Source: Nostoc sp. 'Peltigera membranacea cyanobiont' N6 (GTDB taxonomy: Bacteria; Cyanobacteriota; Cyanobacteriia; Cyanobacteriales; Nostocaceae). From it: 64,000 nt of DNA. Positions 16,040 through 24,361 of this stretch are shown in pieces; position 1 is the stretch's first letter; each line of letters begins with the position of its first letter. The position numbers and the translations under genes are program-made. The stretch is from contig NZ_CP026681.1 of assembly GCF_002949735.1 (NCBI RefSeq), positions 2,046,001 through 2,110,000 on the forward strand. The letters run 5' to 3'. Below the pieces are notes generated by a model. The model was not told the DNA's origin. It ran no database searches and worked only from the letters and a program-made list of their open reading frames with translations.

Positions 16040-16180
16040 TTAACACCACATTATTAGTAGTAGAGAAATACTGCGATGACTGAAGATTACGATAATCTCG
16101 GCTACTTTGTACAAGCCGCAATGTATGTTGAAGCCCTGCAAGATAGCCCAAATTTCTGAAGTAGTTAATTTAATTTCCAT
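16040..16180 (-). CDS. possible 46-residue small protein
   Basis: A minus-strand frame starts nine bases after the stop of the previous gene (MEIKLTTSEIWAILQGFNIH..) and runs 46 codons, ending in a hydrophobic stretch (SISLLLIMWC). It fits the gap and direction of the surrounding gene run. A 27-codon plus-strand frame (MTEDYDNLGYF..) overlaps it and reads almost as well, so this is tentative. No family is recognised. Confidence 0.3.
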   Translation of the reverse strand: MEIKLTTSEIWAILQGFNIHCGLYKVAEIIVIFSHRSISLLLIMWC

Positions 16181-16189
16181 TGGTGTGTT

Positions 16190-16402
16190 CTAACCTTGAA
16201 AAACTGAATCGATTTCGCCGTTATCAATAGCCTTCTTTGCATGGCTAACAGCTTGTGTATGATTGTCAAAGGTTTTAGTTGAAGGAGATGCCCAGGTTGT
16301 TTTCAAAAAGCCCTGCTGACCAACGTGAACATCCACAGCACCATCTGATAATTCGGTAGTCTCTATTTTGTAGCCGCCATGTTTGGTTTTGTATTCTTTC
16401 AT
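16190..16402 (-). CDS. small hypothetical protein
   Basis: This is a 70-residue soluble protein. It begins with MKEYKTKHGGYKIETTELSD, continues with beta-rich residues (GAVDVHVGQQGFLKT) and ends with a helix (HTQAVSHAKKAIDNGEIDSV). The layout suggests a small beta-sheet plus helix fold; no family is recognised. It is downstream of a two-helix membrane protein gene by 14 bases and belongs to the same minus-strand run. Confidence 0.5.
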   Translation of the reverse strand: MKEYKTKHGGYKIETTELSDGAVDVHVGQQGFLKTTWASPSTKTFDNHTQAVSHAKKAIDNGEIDSVFQG

Positions 16403-16416
16403 TACTGATTCCTTCT

Positions 16417-16761
16417 CTAAAATTTATCTCGTTGAATACTAAAACTTGCTCCGACTAAAGAACTGCCTAAGAAGACGGAAAAACTGACCAACATTGCACC
16501 CAGGCAGATATTTTTCTGTTGCTCCCAACCAGAGATGATGATGTTTGGATTAGCATTTATCTCAATAATCTCTAGCCCCCAGCACCCCATTGCCCCTACT
16601 CCCGCAAATCCGGTAAAAAGCAGAGAGATAATTGCAATTGTTTCTATGGTGCGATCAACGAAAATCCTGGGGTTGAATCTTTTCTTAGTCCGGCGGCGAA
16701 GAACCAATTTACTCTTGTGGTCTAATTGAGATTGGTAGACAATTTGTTTGTGGTTAGTCAT
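16417..16761 (-). CDS. two-helix membrane protein
   Basis: The start ATG at 16761 (MTNHKQIVYQSQLDHKSKLV) is preferred because it overlaps the stop of the preceding gene (ATGA). The longer frame reads into sequence better explained by that preceding gene. The 114-residue product has a basic N-terminus (VLRRRTKKR) and two membrane helices (IISLLFTGFAGVGAMGCWG and CLGAMLVSFSVFLGSSLVGA) separated by about 25 residues. The two-helix layout matches the Cys-cluster proteins at 15.4 and 26.6 kb, but this one lacks the Cys cluster. Confidence 0.55.
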   Translation of the reverse strand: MTNHKQIVYQSQLDHKSKLVLRRRTKKRFNPRIFVDRTIETIAIISLLFTGFAGVGAMGCWGLEIIEINANPNIIISGWEQQKNICLGAMLVSFSVFLGSSLVGASFSIQRDKF

Positions 16762-17063
16762 TTCGCTTCGTCCAACTCCACAAAAAATCCTGCACCTGTA
16801 TTTGTCACTTTTACCAGCTTGCGATTGACCAATGATTGAATGAAATCCAGGGTCTTCATCATTAATTTCAACCTCAACCAAGCCTGCATTATTGGATATA
16901 ACAGTTGCCCAACTTGGTAAAGCTTGAGGAATACTTGTTGGGGTAAATATAGCGAAGACACTGTTGGCGAAATATTGCTTAACATTAAAAAGTGATAAAA
17001 ACCAATCAATCTGGAGAAATTGTGAGTGACTTCTTGCAGCAGTTTTGGCACTAATCAGAAACT
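16758..17063 (-). pseudogene. 5'-truncated, frameshifted gene remnant
   Basis: From about 17063 a minus-strand frame reads QFLISAKTAARSHSQFLQID.., ..YFANSVFAIFTPTSIPQALP.. and ..NNAGLVEVEINDEDPGF. It then jumps near 16850 to a frame reading IQSLVNRKLVKVTNTGAGFF.. and VELDEAK with a stop. A TGA immediately precedes the first codon and there is no start, so the front is lost. The shift could be a one-base indel. Its stop still overlaps the next gene's ATG, showing the original operon arrangement. The family is not recognised. Confidence 0.5.
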
Positions 17064-17339
17064 GTCAACCAGAAGTTTTATTTCTTGAATAAATCGATTA
17101 ACTCATATCTTGCACCTGATAAAAACTATCAGTATTAACCAAGAAAAAGAAAATAAAAGTAACACCTAAAAATTTAGCTTCTACTTTATATACTGATATA
17201 ATAAATTACATTAAGTATCAGGATATATACAAAAGACATATATGAAGATGGGAATAATGTCATCTGCATAAAGATATTTTTATATGTTCGTAAAAAATGA
17301 GAGAAAAGGGCGTAGATAACATAAATAACAGCAAGAAAT

Positions 17340-17864
17340 ATGCAAACCATTCTTGCCCACGCCCATACCCTAATGTATACGATTCTGGCATTGATGCCTA
17401 GTCGTTATCAACGAGACAACTTGGAAGCGATGCTAGGGCTATTTCTGGCAGCAGATGGAAAACCTTTGCCACACTACAGCAAATCCAAATCCGAAAGCGC
17501 TTTAAGTAGATTTTTAAATACATATAAATGGCCTACTCGTAAGCTAATTCGTCATGTTCGTCAACAGGCGATTGAGCAAGTTAACAGTCATTGCCCATTG
17601 GGAAGAAAAGCATTTCTACAAGTAATAGTTGACCTAACAACTTTAGAGAAATGTGGTCAGTTTAAAGCATTTAAAAATCTAATAACCGTTTACAACGGGA
17701 AACGAGGTTTGCATATAGTAGTCTTATATTTAGTAGTTGGACAATGGCGTATCCCTTGGAATTTCCGTGTCTGGAGAGGTAAAGGGACAGCTAGTCCGTC
17801 TCAAATGGCATTACGAATGGTACGCCATTTACCCAAAGATTTAACCCTACTTAATTACTTCTAG
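17340..17864 (+). pseudogene. truncated IS4-like transposase
   Basis: The 174 residues match the N-terminal third to half of a cyanobacterial DDE transposase of the IS4 superfamily. The typical blocks are MPSRYQRDNLEAMLGLFLAA and KPLPHYSKSKSESALSRFLN. These are followed by VDLTTLEKCG (with the first catalytic Asp), LIRVY-like NLITVYNGKRGLH and WRIPWNFRVWRGKG. The full enzyme is roughly twice as long and the remaining catalytic residues are missing. Sequence upstream (ACATAAATAACAGCAAG) may be part of the element's left end. It marks a recombination scar between the small-membrane-protein run and the DUF5674 pair. Confidence 0.75.
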
Positions 17865-17954
17865 TTTACTCAAAGCAGGAGTGTTAAGAAAAAACCTATA
17901 CTTAACCCCAACAGAAGCGTAGCTGATCGCAGTGGTCAAGTGCATTACTTAAGA

Positions 17955-18305
17955 CTATGCACTCATAGATTCAGAAGCCAGCAAACCCGACATCTCCAAT
18001 ACTCGGTGTGACCAAGTAGACGCAACAGATGCAATATCTGTAATTTCCATTGATTTGTCCCAAACATTGATCCAGTTTTGTAATAAGTCTTGGAGTTGAT
18101 TTAATTCAACATTATTTATTTCACTTTTTTGTTGTATTAAAGACACGTACAACAAACTTTCTGACAACAATATTGGAACTAATTCACGAATTGCACTCTT
18201 TTGTGACCAAGAGTTAAGGCGTGCCAAACTAGCTGCCAATTCTCCTAATTGTTGCGCGTGGGATTGACGTAAAAAACTCGCTTCAATTGCACTCCAGTTA
18301 GGCAT
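17955..18305 (-). CDS. hypothetical helical protein, partner of DUF5674
   Basis: This is a 116-residue all-helical protein paralogous to the one at 14759-15133 (see that entry for the shared pattern). It begins MPNWSAIEASFLRQSHAQQL and ends RVLEMSGLLASESMSA. Its ATG overlaps the stop of the DUF5674 gene (TAATG), so the pair is translationally coupled and the products probably act together. No domain is recognised and no membrane segment is seen. Confidence 0.6.
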   Translation of the reverse strand: MPNWSAIEASFLRQSHAQQLGELAASLARLNSWSQKSAIRELVPILLSESLLYVSLIQQKSEINNVELNQLQDLLQNWINVWDKSMEITDIASVASTWSHRVLEMSGLLASESMSA

Positions 18306-18640
18306 TACAATCCTCCTAGCAATTGCTTGGTAATTTGGCTAACTTGTTCTCGAATTTGGTTAGACTGTATTATCATACTACGGTTATTCTGGCTTGGGCG
18401 AATGTTGATGATTGACTCAAACACGATTTCCTGAGTCAAAGGAGACCAATCCACACCCCAAATATCTCGTTGTCTGCTACCGTCTTTAAGTAACTCTTGT
18501 TCACATTCGTAATGGCGAACGCCACCACCTGCAAGAACTTTGCGTTCGATGTCTACTGCTATTTTAATGAATACATCCCAAGTTTTCACCATTTCGTCTA
18601 TTTCTTCACGACTAGCAGGCTCACGGATTATTAAAATCAA
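18305..18640 (-). CDS. DUF5674 family protein
   Basis: This is a 111-residue protein with the hallmark DUF5674 stretch: IIREPASREEIDEMVKTWDV, then a conserved VDIERKVLAGGGVRHYECEQ and ELLKDGSRQRDIWG. The family is typical of cyanobacteria and other bacteria and has no known activity. It often occurs with toxin-antitoxin-like small gene pairs. Here the second gene of the pair is the coupled helical protein. The start is a TTG. No promoter is evident; the 230 bases upstream contain only a weak hairpin. Confidence 0.75.
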   Translation of the reverse strand: MILIIREPASREEIDEMVKTWDVFIKIAVDIERKVLAGGGVRHYECEQELLKDGSRQRDIWGVDWSPLTQEIVFESIINIRPSQNNRSMIIQSNQIREQVSQITKQLLGGL

Positions 18641-18781
18641 TTGAATTTAGTCCCAAGCGGCAATTAACAAGATCATTCCATAGATTAGTGAATCACGCTA
18701 AACAATTGAACATCCCCAACTGAGTAATTTTATCTGTGGTGTTGTGGCAAGACATGGAGAATACACTCTTGAAATCGACTT

Positions 18782-18809
18782 AAGTTACTAAAGTACTTTG
18801 TAGTAACTT
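18782..18809. other. inverted repeat, 9-bp perfect stem
   Basis: AAGTTACTA and TAGTAACTT form a perfect nine-base stem around a ten-base loop. It lies between two minus-strand genes, so it could be an operator or a weak terminator; no T run follows on the minus strand. Confidence 0.4.
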
Positions 18810-18837
18810 TGTGGGCGTTTTTATCTTTCGCTTATTT

Positions 18838-18866
18838 CCCCTGAATTTAGCAAAGCGCATTCGGGG
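18838..18866 (-). terminator. possible terminator of the AhpC/TSA-like gene
   Basis: Read on the minus strand, CCCCCGAAT and ATTCAGGGG can pair with one mismatch around a 12-base loop, four bases after the stop codon. There is no proper T run, so it may instead be an mRNA-end stabilising hairpin. Confidence 0.35.
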
Positions 18867-18869
18867 GCT

Positions 18870-19670
18870 TTACGCATCACCCATCGTAAAGCTATTTGCT
18901 TCGATCAAGGATAAAAATGATAGAGGCTGACTCATATTAGCAGCAAAGCCCAGAATTCCTGGATCTCGATGAGAGTAAAGTAACTGGCCTTTGCTATCAA
19001 ACAAAAAAGTTCCACCACGCTGAGTTAAGTAGGCAGAATTCGGTACATAACTGTGCCAATTGCTCAGAACTTCCACCATATTACGTAGTCGTAGAGTTGC
19101 TAATTCAAAGGGACGTTGAAAACCATTTGGGCCAGCTAATCGGAAAAACGAGCCTTTAAAAGCAGGTAGAGGAGTACCTTGAATAATTTCATCATCTTCA
19201 ATGAGTTGAGGGGCTTGACGATCTCCCCTGTATCCCCGAAAAACTTCTCTTAGCGTTCCCGGACTTCCAAACCCTGCACACATTAACATTAGATTTAGCC
19301 AAGCTTGATGAGACACAGAAAGTCCAGGTATAGTCAGATTCAGACCTGAATAAAGTTTGAGTTGGTGATGTAGTTCTGCATTGGGTTCAACAAATAAATT
19401 TTCGGGTGGAAATCCTGTATATTGACAGAATCTTGTTCCAGAGGTGCGTGAGCCAATTCCCACTGCACGAATAGTGAGTTTTTCAGGAGTCAATTTTTTA
19501 GCTTTGCGCTGTAACCACCATGCATATTCAAGACTATCAAAATCCCCAAGTTGTGGCCAGACTAAAATCAGGATATGTGAGGCAGTCTCGCAATTTTCTA
19601 GTAGGGGTCGGGTTATGCCATCACTAACACACTGAAGTTCAGTCTGATTAAGGATATTGTAGGGATTCAT
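18870..19670 (-). CDS. AhpC/TSA-like antioxidant-domain protein (AhpC-TSA_2 type)
   Basis: The 266 residues show a thioredoxin-like layout of the AhpC/TSA_2 class. A strand in HILILVWPQLGDFDSLEYAW is followed by RAVGIGSRTSGTRFCQYTGF, then a long insert and a terminal RGGTFLFDSKGQLLYSHRDP with GILGFAANMS. The usual peroxidatic Cys-Pro motif is not obvious; the only candidate cysteine is in TRFCQY. The activity is therefore uncertain, and the class includes many proteins of unknown role. It is divergent from the PtuA-like gene by 70 bases, and they may share a promoter region. Confidence 0.65.
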   Translation of the reverse strand: MNPYNILNQTELQCVSDGITRPLLENCETASHILILVWPQLGDFDSLEYAWWLQRKAKKLTPEKLTIRAVGIGSRTSGTRFCQYTGFPPENLFVEPNAELHHQLKLYSGLNLTIPGLSVSHQAWLNLMLMCAGFGSPGTLREVFRGYRGDRQAPQLIEDDEIIQGTPLPAFKGSFFRLAGPNGFQRPFELATLRLRNMVEVLSNWHSYVPNSAYLTQRGGTFLFDSKGQLLYSHRDPGILGFAANMSQPLSFLSLIEANSFTMGDA

Positions 19671-19740
19671 TAAAAATGATTAACTACTATTGAGCTATCC
19701 AATTTTAATTTATAAGAAGTAAGTTGATCAATATAAATTT

Positions 19741-21000
19741 GTGTATGAGTGCCAAATGTTAAAAGAACTTCACCTCCAACAAGTTGGTCCTGCTGCCCAT
19801 TTTGATGTCGCATTTGCCGATAGGCTCAATATATTTACAGGTGATAATGGTTTAGGTAAAAGTTTTTTACTTGATATTGCATGGTGGGTGATGACTACAA
19901 ATTGGGCGGAGCAACCAGCGTACCCACAGCGAGTCAGAGGTGAAAATCCACAAATTACAGCCGTAGTTAGCAATAAAAAAAATATAAGAGAGTATCAGAG
20001 CCAGTTTGATTTTTCTGAACAGCAATGGCGTAATTTACAAATGCCGCCTTTATTAAAAGAAGTAGTTATTTATGTGCGGGTTGATGGTAGCTTTTCGATT
20101 TTTGACCCAGCTCGCCAACGCGATATTCCTTTTGACTTTAATCCAAATACACTTTGGAATGGATTAAAGTCAAAAGATAAAGTTATTTGTAATGGTCTAA
20201 TTCAAGATTGGGTTACATGGCAGAATCAACCCAATAAATATCCATTTGAACTCTTTTCTAATGTCATTAAAAAACTTGCACCTCACCCTTCCGAATGGAT
20301 AGAAGTGGGAGAAACAACGCGAGTTTCTATTGAAGACGTGCGCGATATTCCTACAGTTAACCTACCTTACGGGAATGTTCCTGTTACTCAAACATCAGCC
20401 GGAATGAAGCGTATTCTGGGACTAGCTTATTTACTAGTGTGGACTTGGTACGAACATAAAAAAGCTTCAGAACTACGACAACAAAAGCCAGTAAATCAGA
20501 TAGTTTTACTAATCGATGAAATTGAATCTCATTTGCATCCTCGTTGGCAGAGGGTGATTTTACCAGCTATTTTATCTGTGGTGACAGAATTACAACCCAG
20601 GATGAAGATACAGGCTTTAGTAACTACTCATTCTCCACTTGTTCTTGCTTCCTTAGAACCAAATTTTAATGAGCAAGAAGATCAACTATTTTTATTTAAA
20701 TTACAAGATACAGAGGTTAGCCTTGACGAAGTACCTTGGTCAAAACAAGGGGACATAGTTGGATGGTTAACCTCAGACATTTTTGGACTCAAACAAGCCC
20801 GTTCCAAAGAAGCAGAAATCGCAATTGAAGCAGCAGAGGCTTGGATGCGTGATGATGATATGAATGCGTTTCCAGAAAATCTGAGAATACCAACACAAAT
20901 TCATCAGGAACTTCAAAGAGTTTTACCAGGACATGACCCATTTTGGCCCCGTTGGATAGTTACAACGGAGAAAAGAAATTCTGGGTTATCAGGGGTATAA
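19741..21000 (+). CDS. ptuA: Septu-like PtuA ATPase (AAA/ABC-type, OLD-like)
   Basis: The 419-residue protein is a P-loop ATPase of the SMC/ABC-like AAA class. Walker A is GDNGLGKS (residues 34-41), the signature is TQTSAGMKRILGLAYLL, Walker B is IVLLIDEIESHLHPRW, and the switch histidine is in VTTHSPLV. There is no TOPRIM domain, so it is not an OLD nuclease on its own. The next gene encodes an HNH-type protein, the pairing that defines Septu (PtuA-PtuB) anti-phage systems. In those systems the ATPase controls a nuclease that acts during infection. The start is GTG, or an ATG five codons in. I name it PtuA-like on the pairing and the domains. Confidence 0.7.
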   Translation: MYECQMLKELHLQQVGPAAHFDVAFADRLNIFTGDNGLGKSFLLDIAWWVMTTNWAEQPAYPQRVRGENPQITAVVSNKKNIREYQSQFDFSEQQWRNLQMPPLLKEVVIYVRVDGSFSIFDPARQRDIPFDFNPNTLWNGLKSKDKVICNGLIQDWVTWQNQPNKYPFELFSNVIKKLAPHPSEWIEVGETTRVSIEDVRDIPTVNLPYGNVPVTQTSAGMKRILGLAYLLVWTWYEHKKASELRQQKPVNQIVLLIDEIESHLHPRWQRVILPAILSVVTELQPRMKIQALVTTHSPLVLASLEPNFNEQEDQLFLFKLQDTEVSLDEVPWSKQGDIVGWLTSDIFGLKQARSKEAEIAIEAAEAWMRDDDMNAFPENLRIPTQIHQELQRVLPGHDPFWPRWIVTTEKRNSGLSGV

Positions 21001-21005
21001 CACAG

Positions 21006-21593
21006 ATGATGCCATTTAATCCTCCTCCAGAACCACCTGATTTTGATAAAAAAGTGCGACAAACAGGAAATGCTTGGTTGGCAAAAAATCCAAACCCTAA
21101 AAAAGGAACCAGAGATTATTGGTCGCCTTTCAAAAGTGATTTAGCTGATGGATTTAATAATCTGTGTGGCTATAGCGTTATGTATGAACCAGTTGGTACA
21201 GTAGATCATTATCGCAGCCGTGAAAATTATCGCGATTTAGCTTATGAATGGAGCAATTTACGCTTTGCTTCTGCTTGGATAAACAGTAGTAAAGGTACGC
21301 TTGATGACCAGGTACTTGACCCTTTGGATTTGGGAGAAGATTGGTTTGAAATTTTACTTCCTTCCCTACAATTAGTATTAACAGATAAAGTTCCTCCGCA
21401 ACAACGTCAAAAGGCAGAATTTACTTTGGAACGGTTGCGGTTACGGGATGATGAAAGAGTCCTGCGCCAGCGTCAACAATGGTATCAACTTTATTTGGAT
21501 GGGGATTTGACTCTACAAGGATTAGGAAAAAAAGCTCCTCTGATAGCGCGCGCGATAAAGAAACAGCAGCAGGCTATTTCTCAAGAAGAATAA
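21006..21593 (+). CDS. ptuB: Septu-like PtuB HNH endonuclease
   Basis: The start is the ATG pair at 21006, five bases after the ATPase stop; the frame could be read from further upstream but would overlap that gene. The 195-residue product has the HNH-like core of PtuB: LCGYS..., TVDHYRSRENYRDLAYEWSN and LRFASAWINSSKG. The D-H of TVDHYRS supplies the catalytic histidine and the YEWSN block is the family's conserved tail of the beta-beta-alpha fold. The metal-binding cysteines usual before the core are reduced to one (LCGYS), which is odd and may reflect divergence. Coupled expression with the ATPase is expected. Confidence 0.65.
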   Translation: MMPFNPPPEPPDFDKKVRQTGNAWLAKNPNPKKGTRDYWSPFKSDLADGFNNLCGYSVMYEPVGTVDHYRSRENYRDLAYEWSNLRFASAWINSSKGTLDDQVLDPLDLGEDWFEILLPSLQLVLTDKVPPQQRQKAEFTLERLRLRDDERVLRQRQQWYQLYLDGDLTLQGLGKKAPLIARAIKKQQQAISQEE

Positions 21594-21981
21594 GCTTTGC
21601 AGTCATCAGATTGTGAAGGCAAGTATTTTCATAACACGATACGGCAAGATAAATGGGTAAAAGTTCAATGAACTTGTCACAGGCTATTAAGTTGCACATC
21701 ACGTTATATATTTCTGTTAGAGCAGTTTCTTACCAAAAGAGTTATTTTTCTATTTTTTTAACTCATATATACAAACGTGCTTGCATTCTCAACAGGCAGT
21801 ATGTAACTTGGCAAGTGTGCAGTTTATTAGGAGATGAACTGAAATTTAGCTGTATTTGAGTTGAGCTATACCTGTACTAAACTGACATAATTTGTAAATT
21901 ACTTTTTAATTTACAAGCAGTTTGGTAAGGTGCTAGTTTAATTCGCTTTCAATTGATGAAGTCTTTCAGTTGGAATAGAGT
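21594..21981. other. intergenic region, no feature recognised
   Basis: These 388 AT-rich bases separate the Septu-like pair from the next plus-strand cassette, so they should contain that cassette's promoter. A 68-codon frame here (from 21653) has poor composition and no neighbours in phase, so I leave it uncalled. Confidence 0.4.
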
Positions 21982-22383
21982 TTGATGATATGTGAAAACG
22001 TTATCTACACCCAGAAAACACTTGCCGAAAGATACGGGATTTCCATTGCCGCTTTACAACGGTGGTATCCCTATGCCGGTATAGTAAAACCCCGAAAGCG
22101 GGGAGGATATTTTGATGCAACAACAGTCGAGATTGCCGACATTTTCTACGTCGCTATCAAGATTCGGCGGTTGACTTGTGAGGAATATTTACAGCAGGTA
22201 ATTCCTGCTGGTGGCTTAGATGCTTATTTGCAAAAAGTCAATGACGTAAGCCTTTATGATTTTTTGACTAAGCATATATCTGATGAAGAAAAAAATAACC
22301 CAATTGTGCAAGCAGTAATTAGGAGAATTGAGCGAAATGAAGCATATCAACAAAGTGGCAGAGACTTTGCAGGTGTCGCCTGA
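21982..22383 (+). CDS. MerR/excisionase-like HTH protein, first gene of the plus-strand cassette
   Basis: This is a 133-residue protein. An N-terminal helix-turn-helix is clear (TLAERYGISIAALQRWYPYA, then a wing GIVKPRKRGGYFDATTVEIA). Helices follow (RRLTCEEYLQQVIPAGG..) up to a C-terminal helix. It opens a long plus-strand run of membrane proteins, in the same position as the HTH-like gene that opens the ATPase operon. Its 3' end overlaps the start of the next gene by more than 40 bases. Confidence 0.6.
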   Translation: MMICENVIYTQKTLAERYGISIAALQRWYPYAGIVKPRKRGGYFDATTVEIADIFYVAIKIRRLTCEEYLQQVIPAGGLDAYLQKVNDVSLYDFLTKHISDEEKNNPIVQAVIRRIERNEAYQQSGRDFAGVA

Positions 22384-22957
22384 TGTAGTACGTACCTGCT
22401 GTCGGTTGTTGGATTTAGCTTTGCAGCCAAATGATACACTTGACGAAACTGTTGAGCAGCAGCTAGTTCAATTCAAAGAGATAGCCTCTCGTGAAGGTAT
22501 GTCCCTTGAAGAAGCCGCCCAGCATTTGATTGCAATGCGCGATCGCAAATCAGAAGTAGGCGAACATAAGTTCGACAAGCGCGAGTACATCAAACAGCGA
22601 TTTGGCGTAGACCCAGAACAAGCTTCACCGGACAGCTTTGTAGGAATACTTTACCGAGATGCAGATAGGGGTATTCAATTAGGGGAATTACGCCATAAAG
22701 TGGTGCTTGAATCTTCGACACTGGCTCTCGAAGAATTTGTTTTTCATGGCAGCAGTTTACTTGGTGAAGGTGATACTTCCGTTCCGCCTGGTTACGATGA
22801 AGCGCAAGAGCGAATTAACTCGCGCATCGATAACGATTTTTTCGGCAAAGTGAACTGGGGGGAAGAGACTCATCCACTGTTAGTCGGTACATCGACACCG
22901 CAGCCGAGACAGTTGAAGTCCTCGCAGCCGAAAACCGGGCAATCTCCGAAGAAATAG
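22337..22957 (+). CDS. hypothetical protein with HTH-like N-terminus
   Basis: The start ATG at 22337 (MKHINKVAETLQVSPDVVRT) gives an N-terminal helix-turn-helix-like segment. An acidic helical part and a basic, proline-containing tail (TPQPRQLKSSQPKTGQSPKK) follow. The gene overlaps the end of the preceding one in another frame, so the pair is tightly coupled. In the ATPase operon the second gene likewise has an IF2N/HTH-like N-terminus and a helical remainder. No family is recognised. Confidence 0.55.
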   Translation: MKHINKVAETLQVSPDVVRTCCRLLDLALQPNDTLDETVEQQLVQFKEIASREGMSLEEAAQHLIAMRDRKSEVGEHKFDKREYIKQRFGVDPEQASPDSFVGILYRDADRGIQLGELRHKVVLESSTLALEEFVFHGSSLLGEGDTSVPPGYDEAQERINSRIDNDFFGKVNWGEETHPLLVGTSTPQPRQLKSSQPKTGQSPKK

Positions 22958-22965
22958 TAGCTCAA

Positions 22966-23226
22966 ATGCTACCCATCTGCTATCAAATACGGGATGAGAG
23001 TTTACTCAACTTGAGAAAGACATCTACCCAGGCAGTTGGTATAAATTTACTTTCGGTAGTAGCTGGTACTGTTATTGGGACATGGGTAGCAGTTCCCCCA
23101 ACTCAAGAGAGACAGGAAATTCCGAGTATTCAGCCAATTTTGATTGGTGTGGGTGTAGGTGAATTAGTTGGTTTAATTCTGGCACTAGTAATAATTTGGT
23201 TTACTAGGGACGAACAAAAAACCTAA
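22966..23226 (+). CDS. two-helix membrane protein
   Basis: The 86-residue product begins MLPICYQIRDESLLNLRKTS and has two membrane helices (about residues 25-42 and 55-77) with a short, proline-containing loop. In-frame codons just upstream (EVLAAENRAISEEIVAQ) read as convincing protein but offer no ATG, GTG or TTG before a stop. Either translation begins at 22966 or a non-standard start is used. It follows the HTH-type genes, as the two-helix protein does in the ATPase operon. Confidence 0.55.
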   Translation: MLPICYQIRDESLLNLRKTSTQAVGINLLSVVAGTVIGTWVAVPPTQERQEIPSIQPILIGVGVGELVGLILALVIIWFTRDEQKT

Positions 23227-23285
23227 TCAACTTTTCAAAATTAAGGACATTACTCAATTTAGTCGCATATTGCCAGGGAGCAGGT

Positions 23286-23504
23286 ATGAGTGCAGCATTT
23301 GACTTTTTGGTTAACACGGCGGGTGGTTTGTTAATGAACCTGGGTGTTTCTGGGATGGTGGGACAATTATTGGGAGTGGGGGCGACCCTTGCCTTGCATC
23401 CTCTGTTGCTACTAACCGGGATAGTTGTGGGTGGTGCGGGAATTGCGATCGCGCGCGAGTTAAATAAGCGCCCTCAGTTGCAGTTGGTTGTTGATAATAC
23501 ATGA
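23286..23504 (+). CDS. small glycine-rich membrane protein
   Basis: This is a 72-residue protein with two hydrophobic glycine-rich segments (about residues 8-32 and 37-55, with LLLTGIVVGGAGIAIARE). It probably forms a helical hairpin. It ends KRPQLQLVVDNT. It resembles the 90-residue protein of the ATPase operon in design, though not clearly in sequence. It is ten bases upstream of the next gene and co-directional. Confidence 0.55.
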   Translation: MSAAFDFLVNTAGGLLMNLGVSGMVGQLLGVGATLALHPLLLLTGIVVGGAGIAIARELNKRPQLQLVVDNT

Positions 23505-23514
23505 GGGGTAAATT

Positions 23515-24357
23515 ATGTTTACTCCTACACCTGTGCGAAATAAACAGCCAAGTCGCAGAAAGAAAAAGGTAAATGTTACCCTGTGGACGGTTTGTTCAAC
23601 TGTTAGTGCGCTGTCTGTTATAGGGGCGGTTGCATTGATGGTTGGATGGAAGCAACAGGTTCCAGGTAATCAAATATCGGAGGTACAACAGGTAAAGGCG
23701 CAAGTTTCCCAAATTCGGGAAGTGTACTTAGAAAAGCTTTCCCGTACTGACTACAATATAGACCATCTTTCCAGTTACTCCTCAGTCGAGGGTGCGCCTA
23801 CTCTTACAGGCTGGCGACAGTTGGCGGCGGCATTGTGGGGACAGCAATTGCGGGGTGAAATATCCAGAATGCAGGCTAATGATAAATCTGGGTTTTACCG
23901 CCTTCACTATATGCCGGCACTGGAGATAGTTAAATTCAACTCGCTGGATGTTTTACTAGAAGCGGCTTCTGGTAATAATACTTTTTACTGGGGGTACCGC
24001 AAAACCGATGGTACGAAAGTTGAGGAGAAGATACCAACTGGTGCGGCTGCTGTTTTGATTTTGGGTAAATTAGAGGCGATTGATTACGCTCAAAACTTGG
24101 AATCTCAACCATCGGTTGATCTGAATCAAATGCTAATTCAGATTAAGAATGCTCAAGAACCATATTCTCTTGCACAGGCACAGCTGTTACGAGCGCGGGG
24201 GTATTTAGACCCAGTAGAGCAGATGGCACAGGTGGCAGACATCCGCGAGAGAATACGCCAGAGGGAGGAGCAAAGGCGGATGTATATCCAACAAATGAAG
24301 AAGCAATTACCTCAGCCAGTTCCTAATAAACAGCCTGTTAATAAATCGAGGGGGTGA
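23515..24357 (+). CDS. single-pass membrane protein with helical periplasmic-type domain
   Basis: This is a 280-residue protein. A basic cytosolic N-terminus (RNKQPSRRKKK) is followed by one membrane helix (about residues 22-44) and a soluble domain of about 235 residues. That domain has two helical parts and a central region WRQLAAALWGQQLRGE. The last part is a charged coiled coil (RIRQREEQRRMYIQQMKKQL) with a proline-rich end. No family is recognised. It lies between two membrane protein genes, five bases before the next start. Confidence 0.6.
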   Translation: MFTPTPVRNKQPSRRKKKVNVTLWTVCSTVSALSVIGAVALMVGWKQQVPGNQISEVQQVKAQVSQIREVYLEKLSRTDYNIDHLSSYSSVEGAPTLTGWRQLAAALWGQQLRGEISRMQANDKSGFYRLHYMPALEIVKFNSLDVLLEAASGNNTFYWGYRKTDGTKVEEKIPTGAAAVLILGKLEAIDYAQNLESQPSVDLNQMLIQIKNAQEPYSLAQAQLLRARGYLDPVEQMAQVADIRERIRQREEQRRMYIQQMKKQLPQPVPNKQPVNKSRG

Positions 24358-24361
24358 TGTC

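Noticed and set aside
18870..19670. The AhpC/TSA-like gene as a third component of the Septu-like system
   Set aside because: It is transcribed in the opposite direction and has its own likely terminator; nothing but proximity links it.
21653..21859. 68-codon plus-strand frame after the Septu-like pair
   Set aside because: Poor amino-acid composition, no coupling to neighbours and no recognisable feature.
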